This document shows, piece after piece, positions 1 to 8,150 of a DNA stretch of 32,900 nt. The notes beneath the pieces are model-generated. The model was not told the DNA's origin. It saw nothing but the letters and a program-made list of their open reading frames with translations, and ran no database searches. The translations under genes were made by a program, and so were the position numbers. The first letter of the stretch is position 1; the number at the start of each line of letters is the position of its first letter. The stretch comes from Mesorhizobium sp. LNHC252B00. Its GTDB lineage: Bacteria > Pseudomonadota > Alphaproteobacteria > Rhizobiales > Rhizobiaceae. The stretch covers positions 77,489 through 110,388 of the forward strand of contig NZ_AYWO01000018.1 of the NCBI RefSeq assembly GCF_000502955.1, given 5' to 3'.

Positions 1-682
1 GGCGATTGGCGGCTTCGCGCTCGATCTGCCGTGTCGCCTTCTGCGCGTCGACCAGTTTCAAGGCACCGTCCCAGTCGCCGCGCGCCGTCAACTCTTCCAG
101 CGTCGATTCGGCGGCCCAGGCCAGCTGCGGCGCCACCGCCGCGGCGCGGCCGGCGTAGTGTCTGGCGGCGTTGCGGTCGCCGAGCCGTTCAGCTTCGAGA
201 TAGAGCCCGCGCAGGCCAAGCAGCCGCATTTCGGGATCGTCGAGCATGCTCTCGAATTTCTGCCGCGCTCCTTCATGATCGCCTTCGAGCAGCGACGCCT
301 GCGCCTCCAGCAGATGGATCAGCGGTTCCTGGTCGGAACGGATCAGCTTGGCCGCTTCCTTGGTCTTCTTGCGGGCCAGCGCCCCGTCACCGGCGCCGGC
401 GGCGATCATGCCGGTCGACAGCGCCTGATAGCCGCGATCGCGACGGCGGACGCGGAAATAGCGCGAGATGGTGTAGGGGCTGTTCCACAGCGACTTGAGC
501 AGCCACCACAGGATCATCACCGCGGCGACGACCGCGACGACAGCCACCGCCGCCACCATCAGGCTGACCTGGTATTGATAGCCGCTGAAGGTGACGACCA
601 TGTCGCCCGGACGGTCGGCCAGCCAGGCAAAGCCCAATCCGAGCGCGAAAACGACGATGAGGAAGCCCAGCAGGCGGATCAT
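1..682 (-). CDS. hemY: HemY-type heme biosynthesis membrane protein, N-terminal part
   Basis: The first 227 residues are present; the C-terminus lies beyond the left window edge. The protein starts MIRLLGFLIVVFALG. It has two membrane segments near residues 1-22 and 40-62, joined by a short periplasmic loop, then a soluble, alanine-rich helical region with TPR-like character. This matches the HemY N-terminal domain family. The family is linked genetically to heme synthesis, but its biochemical role is not settled; it is not protoporphyrinogen oxidase. The ATG at 680-682 lies 10 bases after the stop of the Mic60 homologue, so the gene is the last visible member of the hemC-hemD-mic60-hemY operon. 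Gene order and the two-helix topology make the call firm; function is known only by association. Confidence 0.9.
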   Translation of the reverse strand, partial: MIRLLGFLIVVFALGLGFAWLADRPGDMVVTFSGYQYQVSLMVAAVAVVAVVAAVMILWWLLKSLWNSPYTISRYFRVRRRDRGYQALSTGMIAAGAGDGALARKKTKEAAKLIRSDQEPLIHLLEAQASLLEGDHEGARQKFESMLDDPEMRLLGLRGLYLEAERLGDRNAARHYAGRAAAVAPQLAWAAESTLEELTARGDWDGALKLVDAQKATRQIEREAANR

Positions 683-692
683 TCTGTTGCCC

Positions 693-2198
693 TCATGCCT
701 TCATCGCGCCGGAGATCAGTGCGTCGACCTGCGTTTCGACTTCGATGCGTGCCTTCAGTTTGCCGGCAAAGTCGGCGCCGGCAGCCTTGGCGGCTTGCGG
801 CAGCGTGTCATATTCACTGAGTGCCTTGGCGTAGTCGCCCTGTTTGACCGCCGCTTCCATCCGCGCGACGATCTCGGGCGCTCCAGCACCTTCGACAGCG
901 CCGATCGGCCTGACCTTCACCAGCGATTCGGCGCTCGACAAAAGGTTCTGCAGGAAGCCGGCATTCTCATCGACAGGGGTTGCCGCGGCGACCATGGCAG
1001 TGGCGGCGGCATCTGTCTGCGAGGCGATCTCGGTGCGGGTGGAGACGCCCTTTTCAGCATAGGGGCGCAAGGTCGCAAGCTGCGGCGCGTCCGGTGAAAT
1101 CGCGGCGAGGGTTTCGAGTTCGGCCGCAAACGGCCCGCCACGCTCGAGCGCCGCCTTCAATGCCGACGCGGCGATGGCGAGCGCGATCTTCGGCTGTCCG
1201 GCCGTCGCTTCTACCTTGCCGGAAAGTTGCGACACCGACTGCTCCAATGCGGTGAGCCTGCCATCTTGCGCTGTCATCGCCGCGCCTGTCGACTTCACCA
1301 GTGTATCGAGGCCGGCCAGTTTTTCGTTGAGCGGGCCGAGATCGACCGGCGCCGTGCCGCCTGCCTTGCCAAGTGCTGCGACCTCCGATTCAATCTGCTT
1401 GATCCTGTCGCCCAGTGCGGCGAGCCCGGCAGTGTCGCCAGCTCCGCCGGATTCGACCGCCGATTTCAGCGCCGCGACATCGGCCCTGACCTGCTCCAAG
1501 CCTGAAGACAGCCCGACTATCTTGGCTGCTGCATCGCTGTTGCCGCCAGCTTCCTTCAAGCCGGCGATTTCGCTCTTCAGCGAAGCGATCTCGACATTGA
1601 CGCCCTCGAGCGAGACACCGGCATTGGAGCCCGGCGCGCCGAGCAGGCCCGCAAATTGCAGCCCCCCGGCGCCGAGCAGCGCGATGACGCCACCGATGAT
1701 ACCGGCAGCGATGCCGTTGAAGCTGCTACGCCTTGCCGGGGGCGGTACCATTTCCTCGTCCCGGGCCTCGGTTTTGGCTTTGTTGCCGTCGGTCTGCGTG
1801 CGCTTCGCCGATGCGTCTTCGAAATTGTAGTCGAAGGCTTTGGTTTTGCCGGCCGGCGCGTCGGACGATCCGGGATCGTTGGACGATTCGGGACCGTCGA
1901 ACGATCCGGGATAGGGGAGCTCAGCCTCACTACTGCCCTTGCCCGCCGCCGCTGGCTGCTCCGATTCGGCGTGGGCGTCGGCATGCTCCCAGGGCTCGAG
2001 GTCGGTCTGGTCGGCATGCACCGGCTCATCGGGGCCCTCAGCCTGCGAAGCGTTCTCTGCTTCCTCAGCCTTCGCCTCGTCTGTCTGGGCCCTGGCTGCA
2101 TCCTCGTCGACGACGCGTGAAACGGCGCCTGGCTCCAGATCGATGGTCACCGGCTCGCGGCGGCTTTTCGAGTGTCGCATCTTCGGCGTCTTGACCAT
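693..2198 (-). CDS. mic60: Alphaproteobacterial Mic60 / mitofilin-like inner-membrane protein (COG4223)
   Basis: A 501-residue protein with three parts. Residues 1-160 are acidic and low in complexity, rich in A, E, D, P and S, and probably disordered in the cytoplasm. One membrane helix follows at about 162-187 (GIIGGVIALLGAGGLQFAGLL). The rest is a periplasmic region with heptad-like, coiled-coil-prone sequence at about 200-330 and a helical C-terminal mitofilin-like domain. Alphaproteobacterial Mic60 proteins with this design are known next to heme genes. They are regarded as ancestors of the mitochondrial cristae-junction protein, with a role in shaping or tethering the inner membrane. 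The gene sits between hemD and hemY on the same strand, 109 bases after hemD and 10 before hemY. The assignment rests on architecture and position; sequence conservation in this family is low. Confidence 0.85.
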   Translation of the reverse strand: MVKTPKMRHSKSRREPVTIDLEPGAVSRVVDEDAARAQTDEAKAEEAENASQAEGPDEPVHADQTDLEPWEHADAHAESEQPAAAGKGSSEAELPYPGSFDGPESSNDPGSSDAPAGKTKAFDYNFEDASAKRTQTDGNKAKTEARDEEMVPPPARRSSFNGIAAGIIGGVIALLGAGGLQFAGLLGAPGSNAGVSLEGVNVEIASLKSEIAGLKEAGGNSDAAAKIVGLSSGLEQVRADVAALKSAVESGGAGDTAGLAALGDRIKQIESEVAALGKAGGTAPVDLGPLNEKLAGLDTLVKSTGAAMTAQDGRLTALEQSVSQLSGKVEATAGQPKIALAIAASALKAALERGGPFAAELETLAAISPDAPQLATLRPYAEKGVSTRTEIASQTDAAATAMVAAATPVDENAGFLQNLLSSAESLVKVRPIGAVEGAGAPEIVARMEAAVKQGDYAKALSEYDTLPQAAKAAGADFAGKLKARIEVETQVDALISGAMKA

Positions 2199-2307
2199 GC
2201 CTGGCTCCGCACAATTCGCTTCGTCTCAACGCCTTGCGGCGCACGATAGTTCAAAAAGGGTCTAGCACATCACCAAGCGGTGAAAAGGGGCGGTGTGATG
2301 ACGCGGC

Positions 2308-3024
2308 TCAGAGCCGCTCCTGCAAAAGCGCCAGCAGGGCTTCCTCGTCAGGCTGCGCGGCAATGCGGGTTCTTTCGCTTGCGATATCGTCGAGGGCTGC
2401 CGCGATGCGCGCCGAAAGCGCGAAAAACCATGTTTTCTCAAACAGCCCTTGCAGAGCGAGCCGGCTGGCCAGCACCTGGATCGCGGCAGCCGCCTTGGTT
2501 GAATAGAGCAGCACCGCGTCGACAGGTTGGCCTGCCAACATCGCAACAATGGCCTCGTCCGAATAACCCAATTGCAGGGTGTCATATGTCTCGACGGCAT
2601 GGACCCGGACGCCCGCCGTCTGCAGCCTCTGTTCGAATGCCGGAAAGCGCACGCGCCCGCAGAGATAGGCAATCGTCTTGCCTGAGTGGTCGCCAGCAAG
2701 TCTGTCGGCGAGACCTTCGGCATTACCTGGGCCTTCACTGACAGACAAAAACCCCGCTTCGCGCGCGGCTTGCGCCGTCCTTTTGCCGACGGCATGGCAA
2801 GGCAACGCGGCGAACGCCGCGATGATTTCCTTCGGCGCATGGCGCACGGCATTGGCGCTGGTGACGGCCACGGCGACGGCATCGTCTGGAACCACTCCGC
2901 CATCGACCGGCAAAGCCACCGTTTCGGTCAAGGGCAACAGGATTGGCTGGAACCCTGTCTCCTTAAGTTGCCGCGCGGTGCGCGAGGCGCCCGGTTCCGG
3001 TCTCGTCACCAGGACGCGACGCAT
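2308..3024 (-). CDS. hemD: Uroporphyrinogen-III synthase
   Basis: Encodes 238 residues beginning MRRVLVTRPEPGASRTA, the usual N-terminus of HemD. The enzyme cyclises hydroxymethylbilane, the product of HemC, to uroporphyrinogen III with inversion of ring D. The family is poorly conserved, but the VTRP start, the TSANAV segment and the LLYSTKAAA segment fit the two-lobed fold. The start at 3024 is preferred over a longer reading frame that would run into hemC: it leaves a single base between the hemC TGA (3026-3028) and this ATG (3022-3024), the signature of translational coupling. Length is normal. There is no cysteine-rich or fused domain. Confidence 0.93.
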   Translation of the reverse strand: MRRVLVTRPEPGASRTARQLKETGFQPILLPLTETVALPVDGGVVPDDAVAVAVTSANAVRHAPKEIIAAFAALPCHAVGKRTAQAAREAGFLSVSEGPGNAEGLADRLAGDHSGKTIAYLCGRVRFPAFEQRLQTAGVRVHAVETYDTLQLGYSDEAIVAMLAGQPVDAVLLYSTKAAAAIQVLASRLALQGLFEKTWFFALSARIAAALDDIASERTRIAAQPDEEALLALLQERL

Positions 3025-3025
3025 T

Positions 3026-3952
3026 TCAGAGCCAGCCGTCGAAGAACTTTTCGCCGGCTTTGGCCCGCACCGTCCGCGCGGCTTCATCGCCGATGCGGGC
3101 GGCGTCCTGCGCCGGTCCCTGCAGCTCGACCGTGTGCGACTGCGTGCCGTCGGGCGAGATGATCAGTCCGGCGAACGACAGTTTTCCGTCCTCGATCGTC
3201 GCATAACCAGCGATCGGCGTGCGGCAGGAACCGTCGAGCGCTGCCAGGAAGGCGCGTTCGCAGGCCAGCGCCTGGCCGGTCGGCACATCATGGATAGCCG
3301 CCAGCATCTTTTCGACATCGCGGTCGCCGATACGCGTTTCGATGCAGATCGCGCCTTGCCCCGGTGCCGGCGGGAAGATGTCGAGCGGTATCAGGTCGGT
3401 CACGACATGCTCGAGCCCAAGGCGCTTCAGCCCTGCATAAGCCAGGATGGTGCCGGCGGCGACGCCTTCGTCGAGCTTGCGCAGCCGCGTCTGCACGTTG
3501 CCGCGGAACATCACCACGTCGAGATCAGGCCGCATGCGGCGGATCAGCGCCTGCCGCCGCAGCGACGACGAGCCGACTTTCGCTCCCTGCGGCAGTTCGG
3601 CGATCGTCTTCGCCGCCTTGCCGACAAAGGCGTCGCGCGCGTCCTCGCGCGGCAGGAAGGCGGACAATTCGAGACCGTCGGGCAGCTGCGTCGGCATGTC
3701 CTTCGACGAGTGCACGGCGATGTCGATCCGGCCCGCCAGCAGCGCCTCCTCGATCTCCTTGGTGAACAGGCCCTTGCCGCCGGCTTCCGACAGCGGCCGA
3801 TCCTGGATGCGGTCGCCGCTGGTCGAGATGACGACGATTTCGAACGCCTCTGCCGGCATGCCATGCGCGGCCATCAGTCGCGCCTGCGTTTCATGCGCCT
3901 GTGCCAGTGCTAGCGGACTGCCGCGTGTTCCGATTCTCAAGGTTGTTTGCAT
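3026..3952 (-). CDS. hemC: Hydroxymethylbilane synthase (porphobilinogen deaminase)
   Basis: A complete 308-residue enzyme that joins four porphobilinogen units into the linear tetrapyrrole hydroxymethylbilane in the cytoplasm. Visible signatures are [14 protein letters not shown] at the N-terminus, the catalytic aspartate in [11 protein letters not shown] (about D85), the arginine-rich substrate and cofactor contacts around [12 protein letters not shown], and the cofactor cysteine in [12 protein letters not shown] (about C243), which carries the dipyrromethane. It is the first gene of the minus-strand heme operon and is divergent from tsaD across 155 bases that hold a strong palindrome (3995-4012). 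Confidence 0.97.
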   Translation of the reverse strand: MQTTLRIGTRGSPLALAQAHETQARLMAAHGMPAEAFEIVVISTSGDRIQDRPLSEAGGKGLFTKEIEEALLAGRIDIAVHSSKDMPTQLPDGLELSAFLPREDARDAFVGKAAKTIAELPQGAKVGSSSLRRQALIRRMRPDLDVVMFRGNVQTRLRKLDEGVAAGTILAYAGLKRLGLEHVVTDLIPLDIFPPAPGQGAICIETRIGDRDVEKMLAAIHDVPTGQALACERAFLAALDGSCRTPIAGYATIEDGKLSFAGLIISPDGTQSHTVELQGPAQDAARIGDEAARTVRAKAGEKFFDGWL

Positions 3953-3994
3953 GGCGCGCGGTCCGTGATACCCCCCGGCCTGAGCATTTTGCAG

Positions 3995-4012
3995 CCAAGT
4001 GGAGCCACTTGG
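3995..4012. promoter_or_regulatory. Perfect 8+2+8 palindrome between hemC and tsaD
   Basis: CCAAGTGG-AG-CCACTTGG is a perfect inverted repeat with 8-base arms and a 2-base centre. It lies 43 bases upstream of the hemC start and 96 bases upstream of the tsaD start. The symmetry and the divergent setting suggest a dimeric regulator site. It could also be part of a dispersed intergenic palindrome. No regulator can be named from the sequence. Confidence 0.45.
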
Positions 4013-4040
4013 GGTCGCAGAAATGCGGCTAAAGTAACCG

Positions 4041-4078
4041 AGGCCTTTTCAGGCCCTTCTCCTAGCGGGGAAAGGCCT
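4041..4078 (+). promoter_or_regulatory. Inverted repeat in the tsaD leader
   Basis: AGGCCTTT (4041-4048) is repeated in inverse as AAAGGCCT (4071-4078), with further T-G and C-G pairs inside. The result is a stem of about 10 pairs ending 29 bases before the TTG start of tsaD. It could be a leader hairpin of the tsaD message. No T-run follows it, so it is not a standard terminator. Confidence 0.35.
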
Positions 4079-4107
4079 GACAGACAATCTCTTGGGATAG
4101 CGACGAA

Positions 4108-5196
4108 TTGATCCGCGTTCTTGGCATAGAGACGAGTTGCGACGAAACCGCAGCCAGCGTCGTGGCGATAGACGGCGATGCCGCGCCAAAAATCCTGTCC
4201 AACATCGTGCTTAGCCAGATCGAGGAACATGCCGCATTCGGCGGCGTCGTGCCGGAGATCGCGGCCCGCGCCCATGTCGAGGCGCTGGACGGCATCATCG
4301 AGGCGGCGCTTGCCGATTCGGGCGTCGCGCTCGCCGACATCGATGCGATCGCCGCGACCGCCGGTCCTGGCCTGGTCGGCGGGCTGATCGTCGGGCTGAT
4401 GACGGCCAAGGCGATCGCCGCGGCGGCCAACAAGCCGCTGATCGCCATCAACCATCTCGAAGGTCATGCCTTGACGGCACGGCTGACCGACGGGCTCGAT
4501 TTTCCCTATCTGCTGCTGCTGGTCTCCGGCGGCCATACGCAGATCCTCGCCGTGCGTGGAGTCGGTGACTATCAGCGCTGGGCAACCACCATCGACGACG
4601 CGCTCGGCGAGGCCTTCGACAAGACGGCCAAGATGCTCGGCCTGCCCTATCCCGGCGGACCGAATGTCGAGAAGGCGGCACAGACCGGCAATGCCTCACG
4701 CTTTGTCTTTCCGCGTCCGATGAAGGGCTCGGCACAGCCCGATTTCTCCTTCTCCGGATTGAAGACCGCCGTGCGCCAGGCGGCGGCGGCGATTGAGCCC
4801 TTGAACGACCAGGATGTCGCCGACATCTGTGCCTCGTTCCAGGCGGCGGTCGCCGATGCGCTGGCCGACCGCGTTTCTCGCGCGTTGGCCCGCTTTCGAG
4901 AAACATTTCCCGCCACCAAGACTCCGGCGCTGGTCGTTGCCGGCGGCGTCGCCGCCAACCGTACTATCAAGGCGATGCTTGAGCGGCTCTGCGCCGAATC
5001 CGGCTTCACCTTCATTGCGCCGCCGCTAAAGCTTTGCACCGACAATGCGGCGATGATCGCCTGGGCTGGCATCGAGCGGCTGCGCCAAGGCATGGCGCAG
5101 GACAACGGCTTCGATTTCGTGCCGCGCTCGCGCTGGCCGCTGGACAGCATCTCGACCCCGATGGTCGGCTCCGGCCGGCGCGGAGCCAAGGCATGA
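4108..5196 (+). CDS. tsaD: tRNA N6-adenosine threonylcarbamoyltransferase TsaD
   Basis: A 362-residue enzyme of the Kae1/TsaD/YgjD family. It transfers threonylcarbamoyl from TC-AMP to A37 of ANN-decoding tRNAs, with TsaB and TsaE as partners. Signatures are [16 protein letters not shown] at the N-terminus, the metal-binding NHLEGH (about H116 and H120), [11 protein letters not shown], and the ASKHA nucleotide-binding segments VAGGVAANR and [12 protein letters not shown] near the C-terminus. The start is TTG at 4108; the frame is closed upstream at 4078 with no ATG in between, and family members begin at this point. Its stop overlaps the gpsA start by four bases (ATGA), so the two genes are coupled. 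Confidence 0.96.
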   Translation: MIRVLGIETSCDETAASVVAIDGDAAPKILSNIVLSQIEEHAAFGGVVPEIAARAHVEALDGIIEAALADSGVALADIDAIAATAGPGLVGGLIVGLMTAKAIAAAANKPLIAINHLEGHALTARLTDGLDFPYLLLLVSGGHTQILAVRGVGDYQRWATTIDDALGEAFDKTAKMLGLPYPGGPNVEKAAQTGNASRFVFPRPMKGSAQPDFSFSGLKTAVRQAAAAIEPLNDQDVADICASFQAAVADALADRVSRALARFRETFPATKTPALVVAGGVAANRTIKAMLERLCAESGFTFIAPPLKLCTDNAAMIAWAGIERLRQGMAQDNGFDFVPRSRWPLDSISTPMVGSGRRGAKA

Positions 5197-6215
5197 ACGA
5201 GGGGGCAATGAGCCGCAACGACACAGCGCCAACCGGCTGGCGCGTTGCCGTGCTCGGCGGCGGGGCCTGGGGCACTGCCTTGGCGCTGGCCATGCTGCGC
5301 GCCGGCCATTTCGTCCGCCTTTACGCGCGCGACCCGGAGACCGTCGCCGCGATCGACCGCGGCGAAAATCCACGCTATCTGCCGGGCATTATGCTCCAGG
5401 CCGGCATCGTGGCGACGAGCAACATCCAAGCCGCGCTCGACGGCGCCGATTGCGTGCTGGCGGTGACACCGGCGCAGTCGCTGCGGGCTACGCTGGCAGC
5501 AGCGAAGGACCATATGCCGGCCGGCAGCCCGCTCGTTCTCTGCGCCAAGGGCATCGAGCGCGATACAGGCGCCTTGCTGTCGGCAATCGTCGAAGAGATC
5601 CTGCCGCAAAATCCGGTCGCGGCCCTGTCGGGCCCAAGCTTCGCCACCGATGTCGCCCGCGGCCTGCCGACGGCCGTGGTCGTCGCCGCCCGCAACGAGA
5701 CTCTCGCCGCCGATCTCGCAGCCCGCTTTTCGGCCGAGAACCTGCGCTGTTATTCGAATGACGACTTGATCGGCGTCGAAATCGGCGGCGCCTTGAAGAA
5801 TGTCTTTGCCATCGCCGCAGGTGCTGTCACCGGCGCCGGTCTCGGCGCCAGCGCCCAGGCCGCCATGGTGACGCGCGGCTTTGTCGAACTGCGCCGCATC
5901 GGCGCCGCCTTCGGCGCGAGGCCTGAAACCTTGATGGGGCTTTCCGGCCTTGGCGACCTGCTGCTCACCTGCTCGTCCACCCAATCGCGCAATTTCGCCT
6001 ATGGGCTGGCGCTCGGGCAAGGCAAGCTTCTTGCCGGGTTGCCGCTGGCCGAAGGCGTGCCGACGGCGGCGATCGCTGCCCGCATCGCCATAGAGCACAA
6101 TATCGACGCGCCGATCATTGCCGCGGTCGCTGCCATACTGGACGGCGCTATCACCATCCGGCAGGCTGTGACGGCCTTGATGACCCGGCCGCTGAAGACC
6201 GAAACCAACGATTGA
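5193..6215 (+). CDS. gpsA: NAD(P)-dependent glycerol-3-phosphate dehydrogenase
   Basis: A 340-residue cytoplasmic enzyme that reduces dihydroxyacetone phosphate to sn-glycerol 3-phosphate, the backbone of phospholipids. The Rossmann motif [14 protein letters not shown] lies at about residues 17-31. The C-terminal helical domain holds the catalytic lysine in [15 protein letters not shown], together with GLGDLLLTC and the ARNFAYG-like [11 protein letters not shown] segment. The ATG at 5193 shares ATGA with the tsaD stop; an alternative start at 5208 (MSRND) would remove five residues. The tsaD-gpsA-yciI order is common in the order. Confidence 0.96.
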   Translation: MNEGAMSRNDTAPTGWRVAVLGGGAWGTALALAMLRAGHFVRLYARDPETVAAIDRGENPRYLPGIMLQAGIVATSNIQAALDGADCVLAVTPAQSLRATLAAAKDHMPAGSPLVLCAKGIERDTGALLSAIVEEILPQNPVAALSGPSFATDVARGLPTAVVVAARNETLAADLAARFSAENLRCYSNDDLIGVEIGGALKNVFAIAAGAVTGAGLGASAQAAMVTRGFVELRRIGAAFGARPETLMGLSGLGDLLLTCSSTQSRNFAYGLALGQGKLLAGLPLAEGVPTAAIAARIAIEHNIDAPIIAAVAAILDGAITIRQAVTALMTRPLKTETND

Positions 6216-6251
6216 TCCCACGACATCTATTCAACGACCAGGAGAGAGACC

Positions 6252-6548
6252 ATGCTGTTTGCTGTGATTTGCAAGGACAAGCCGGGAAGTCTGCAGGTGC
6301 GCCTTGACACGCGGCCCGAGCATATCGCCTTCCTGGAAGGCCTGAATGGCGACAAGAAACTGGCTTTTGCCGGTCCGTTCCTTGACGCCGAAGGCAAGCC
6401 CAATGGCAGCCTCGTCGCCATCGAAGCGCCCGACATGGCGGGTGCACAGGCCCTTTCAGCCGCCGACCCCTACGCCAAGGCCGGCCTGTTCGAGAGCGTC
6501 GAAATTCGCCCGTGGAACTGGACGTTCAACAAGCCGCCGGCTAGTTAA
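6252..6548 (+). CDS. YciI-like protein
   Basis: A 98-residue protein, MLFAVICKDKPGSLQVRLDTRPEHIAFLE, of the YciI/YCII ferredoxin-like fold. The family is small and mostly uncharacterised; a conserved histidine (here in RPEHIAFL) and an aspartate form a putative active site. The mid-region AFAGPFLDAEGKPNGSLVAIEA and the C-terminal DPYAKAGLFESVEIRPWNW are typical. A clear ribosome-binding site (AGGAGAGAG) precedes the ATG. It is 36 bases downstream of gpsA and 40 upstream of the EVE gene, probably in one transcript. No substrate is known. Confidence 0.9.
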   Translation: MLFAVICKDKPGSLQVRLDTRPEHIAFLEGLNGDKKLAFAGPFLDAEGKPNGSLVAIEAPDMAGAQALSAADPYAKAGLFESVEIRPWNWTFNKPPAS

Positions 6549-6588
6549 TTCCGATCGTCGGCGAGCGACCCTCAGGAGCAGAAAAGAC

Positions 6589-7014
6589 ATGAACTACTGG
6601 CTGTTCAAATCCGAACCTTCGGTCTTCTCCTTTGAGGCGCTGAAGGCCAAAGGCAAGGCCGGCACGCAATGGGATGGCGTGCGCAACTACGCCGCACGCA
6701 ACAACATGAAGGCGATGCAGATCGGCGATCTCGGCTTCTTCTATCATTCCAACGATGGGTTGAACGTGGTCGGCATCGCCGAGGTCTGCGCGCTGGCCCA
6801 TCCCGACACCACGTCGGATGATCCGCGCTGGGAATGCGTCGACATCCGCGCCGTCAGGGATGTGCCGAACCCGCCGACGCTGGAAGAGATCAAGGCCAAT
6901 CCAAAGCTTGCGGACATGGCTCTGGTGCGGCTCGGGCGGCTTTCCGTGCAGCCGGTGACGCCGGCCGAATGGAAGGAAGTCTGCCGCATGGGCGGCTTGA
7001 CACCGGCTCCGTGA
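6589..7014 (+). CDS. EVE domain-containing protein
   Basis: A 141-residue single-domain protein beginning MNYWLFKSEPSVFSFEAL, the hallmark of the EVE family (PUA-like fold, thymocyte nuclear protein 1 type). Typical elements are TQWDGVRNYAARNNMKAMQIGD, the strand GFFYHS and the VGIAEV segment. EVE proteins are thought to bind modified bases in RNA or DNA; the ligand here is unknown. AGGAG stands nine bases before the ATG. The stop overlaps the following methyltransferase start by four bases (GTGA), so translation is coupled. Confidence 0.93.
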   Translation: MNYWLFKSEPSVFSFEALKAKGKAGTQWDGVRNYAARNNMKAMQIGDLGFFYHSNDGLNVVGIAEVCALAHPDTTSDDPRWECVDIRAVRDVPNPPTLEEIKANPKLADMALVRLGRLSVQPVTPAEWKEVCRMGGLTPAP

Positions 7015-7667
7015 CGGCGCTGACGCCGAACAGCGCCAAACAATTCATTCTCGACAACACGGCGCTGATGGCGCCGCCGCACGCGCCGGAAATCCTGCTT
7101 CATCTTGCTGATGAAGCACATGAATTGTGGCAGCGGACCGAGGACGAGTTGGTCGAGATTGGCCTGCCGCCGCCCTTCTGGGCCTTTGCCTGGGCCGGCG
7201 GCCAAGGCCTTGCCCGCTATGTCCTGGACAATCCCGGCGCCGTGCGGGGCAAGCGCGTCCTCGACTTCGCCTCCGGCTCCGGCCTTGTCGCCATCGCCGC
7301 CGCCAAGGCCGGCGCTGCGAAGGTGATCGCAACTGACATCGATCCGTTCTGCGCGACCGCGATTTGTCTCAATGCCGAGGCCAACGACGTCATAATCGAA
7401 TTCCTCGGCACGGATTGCATCGGCACCGATGCGGGATGGGACATGATCCTGGCCGGCGACGTTTTCTACGACAGATCCTTCGCCGACCGGCTGATGCCGT
7501 GGTTCTCAACCCTAGTGGCGCGCGGCGCCGAGATTCTTGTCGGCGACCCCGGCCGGTCGTATATGCCGAAGTCCGGGCTGGAACCCCTTGCGGTCTATGA
7601 AGTGGCCGTCACACGGGCTCTGGAGGATGCGCTGGTCAAGCGCACGACGGTCTGGCGCTTTGCTTGA
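7011..7667 (+). CDS. Class I SAM methyltransferase, ETFB lysine methyltransferase (METTL20) type
   Basis: A 218-residue enzyme starting with GTG inside the EVE stop region. It has PPPFWAFAWAGGQGLARYVLDNP, the SAM-binding motif I VLDFASGSGLVAIAAAKAGA, motif II VIATDID, and the diagnostic AGDVFYD at the end of strand 4. This layout matches human METTL20 and its bacterial homologues, one of which (Agrobacterium) methylates lysines on the beta subunit of electron transfer flavoprotein. That substrate is inferred for this protein from family membership. The overlap with the EVE gene is shared with relatives and may only reflect operon packing. Confidence 0.87.
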   Translation: MTALTPNSAKQFILDNTALMAPPHAPEILLHLADEAHELWQRTEDELVEIGLPPPFWAFAWAGGQGLARYVLDNPGAVRGKRVLDFASGSGLVAIAAAKAGAAKVIATDIDPFCATAICLNAEANDVIIEFLGTDCIGTDAGWDMILAGDVFYDRSFADRLMPWFSTLVARGAEILVGDPGRSYMPKSGLEPLAVYEVAVTRALEDALVKRTTVWRFA

Positions 7668-7718
7668 CGCCATCGCCGAACAGGCGTTCCATCATATCCG
7701 CATCTGGAGGGGGGACTC

Positions 7719-8135
7719 ATGGATTTTTCAGCAGTGAACTGGCTGGCGGTGATCGCCGCCGCAATCGTGGCATGGCTGTTCGGCGCCGCCTGGTACATGG
7801 GCCTGAGCAAGCCATGGCTGAAAGCCGCCAAACTTGATCCGACCACGATGAAAAAATCGCCTCTGCCCTTCGTGATCAGCTTCGTCGCCGAACTGGTCAT
7901 GGCGTACATATTGGCGCTTGTCGTCGGCGCGATAACGGGCGGCGAGCCGACATTGCTCGCCGGGCTGATCTTCGGCTTCGTGCTTTGGCTGGGCTTCGTC
8001 GCCACAACGCTCTCGGTCAACCATCGCTACGAGAATTTCGGCTGGGATCTGACCCTCATCGACGGCGGCCATTGGCTCGGCGTGCTGCTGATCATCGGCG
8101 CCGTGATCGGCTGGTTCGGCGCCGCGGCAGCCTGA
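7719..8135 (+). CDS. DUF1761 family membrane protein
   Basis: A 138-residue integral membrane protein with about four helices: residues 7-28 (WLAVIAAAIVAWLFGAAWYMG), about 49-70, about 76-100 and about 112-136. The start MDFSAVNWLAV and the motif GAAWYMGLSKPWLKA near the first helix are typical of DUF1761. Function is unknown. GGAGGGGGG precedes the ATG. The gene is 51 bases after the methyltransferase and convergent with the LysR gene, only 15 bases apart. Confidence 0.88.
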   Translation: MDFSAVNWLAVIAAAIVAWLFGAAWYMGLSKPWLKAAKLDPTTMKKSPLPFVISFVAELVMAYILALVVGAITGGEPTLLAGLIFGFVLWLGFVATTLSVNHRYENFGWDLTLIDGGHWLGVLLIIGAVIGWFGAAAA

Positions 8136-8150
8136 CAGTCTGCCGCAATC

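Noticed and set aside
4647..6221. A 524-codon minus-strand frame across tsaD and gpsA
   Set aside because: It spans two real genes on the opposite strand and has no domain or start signal.
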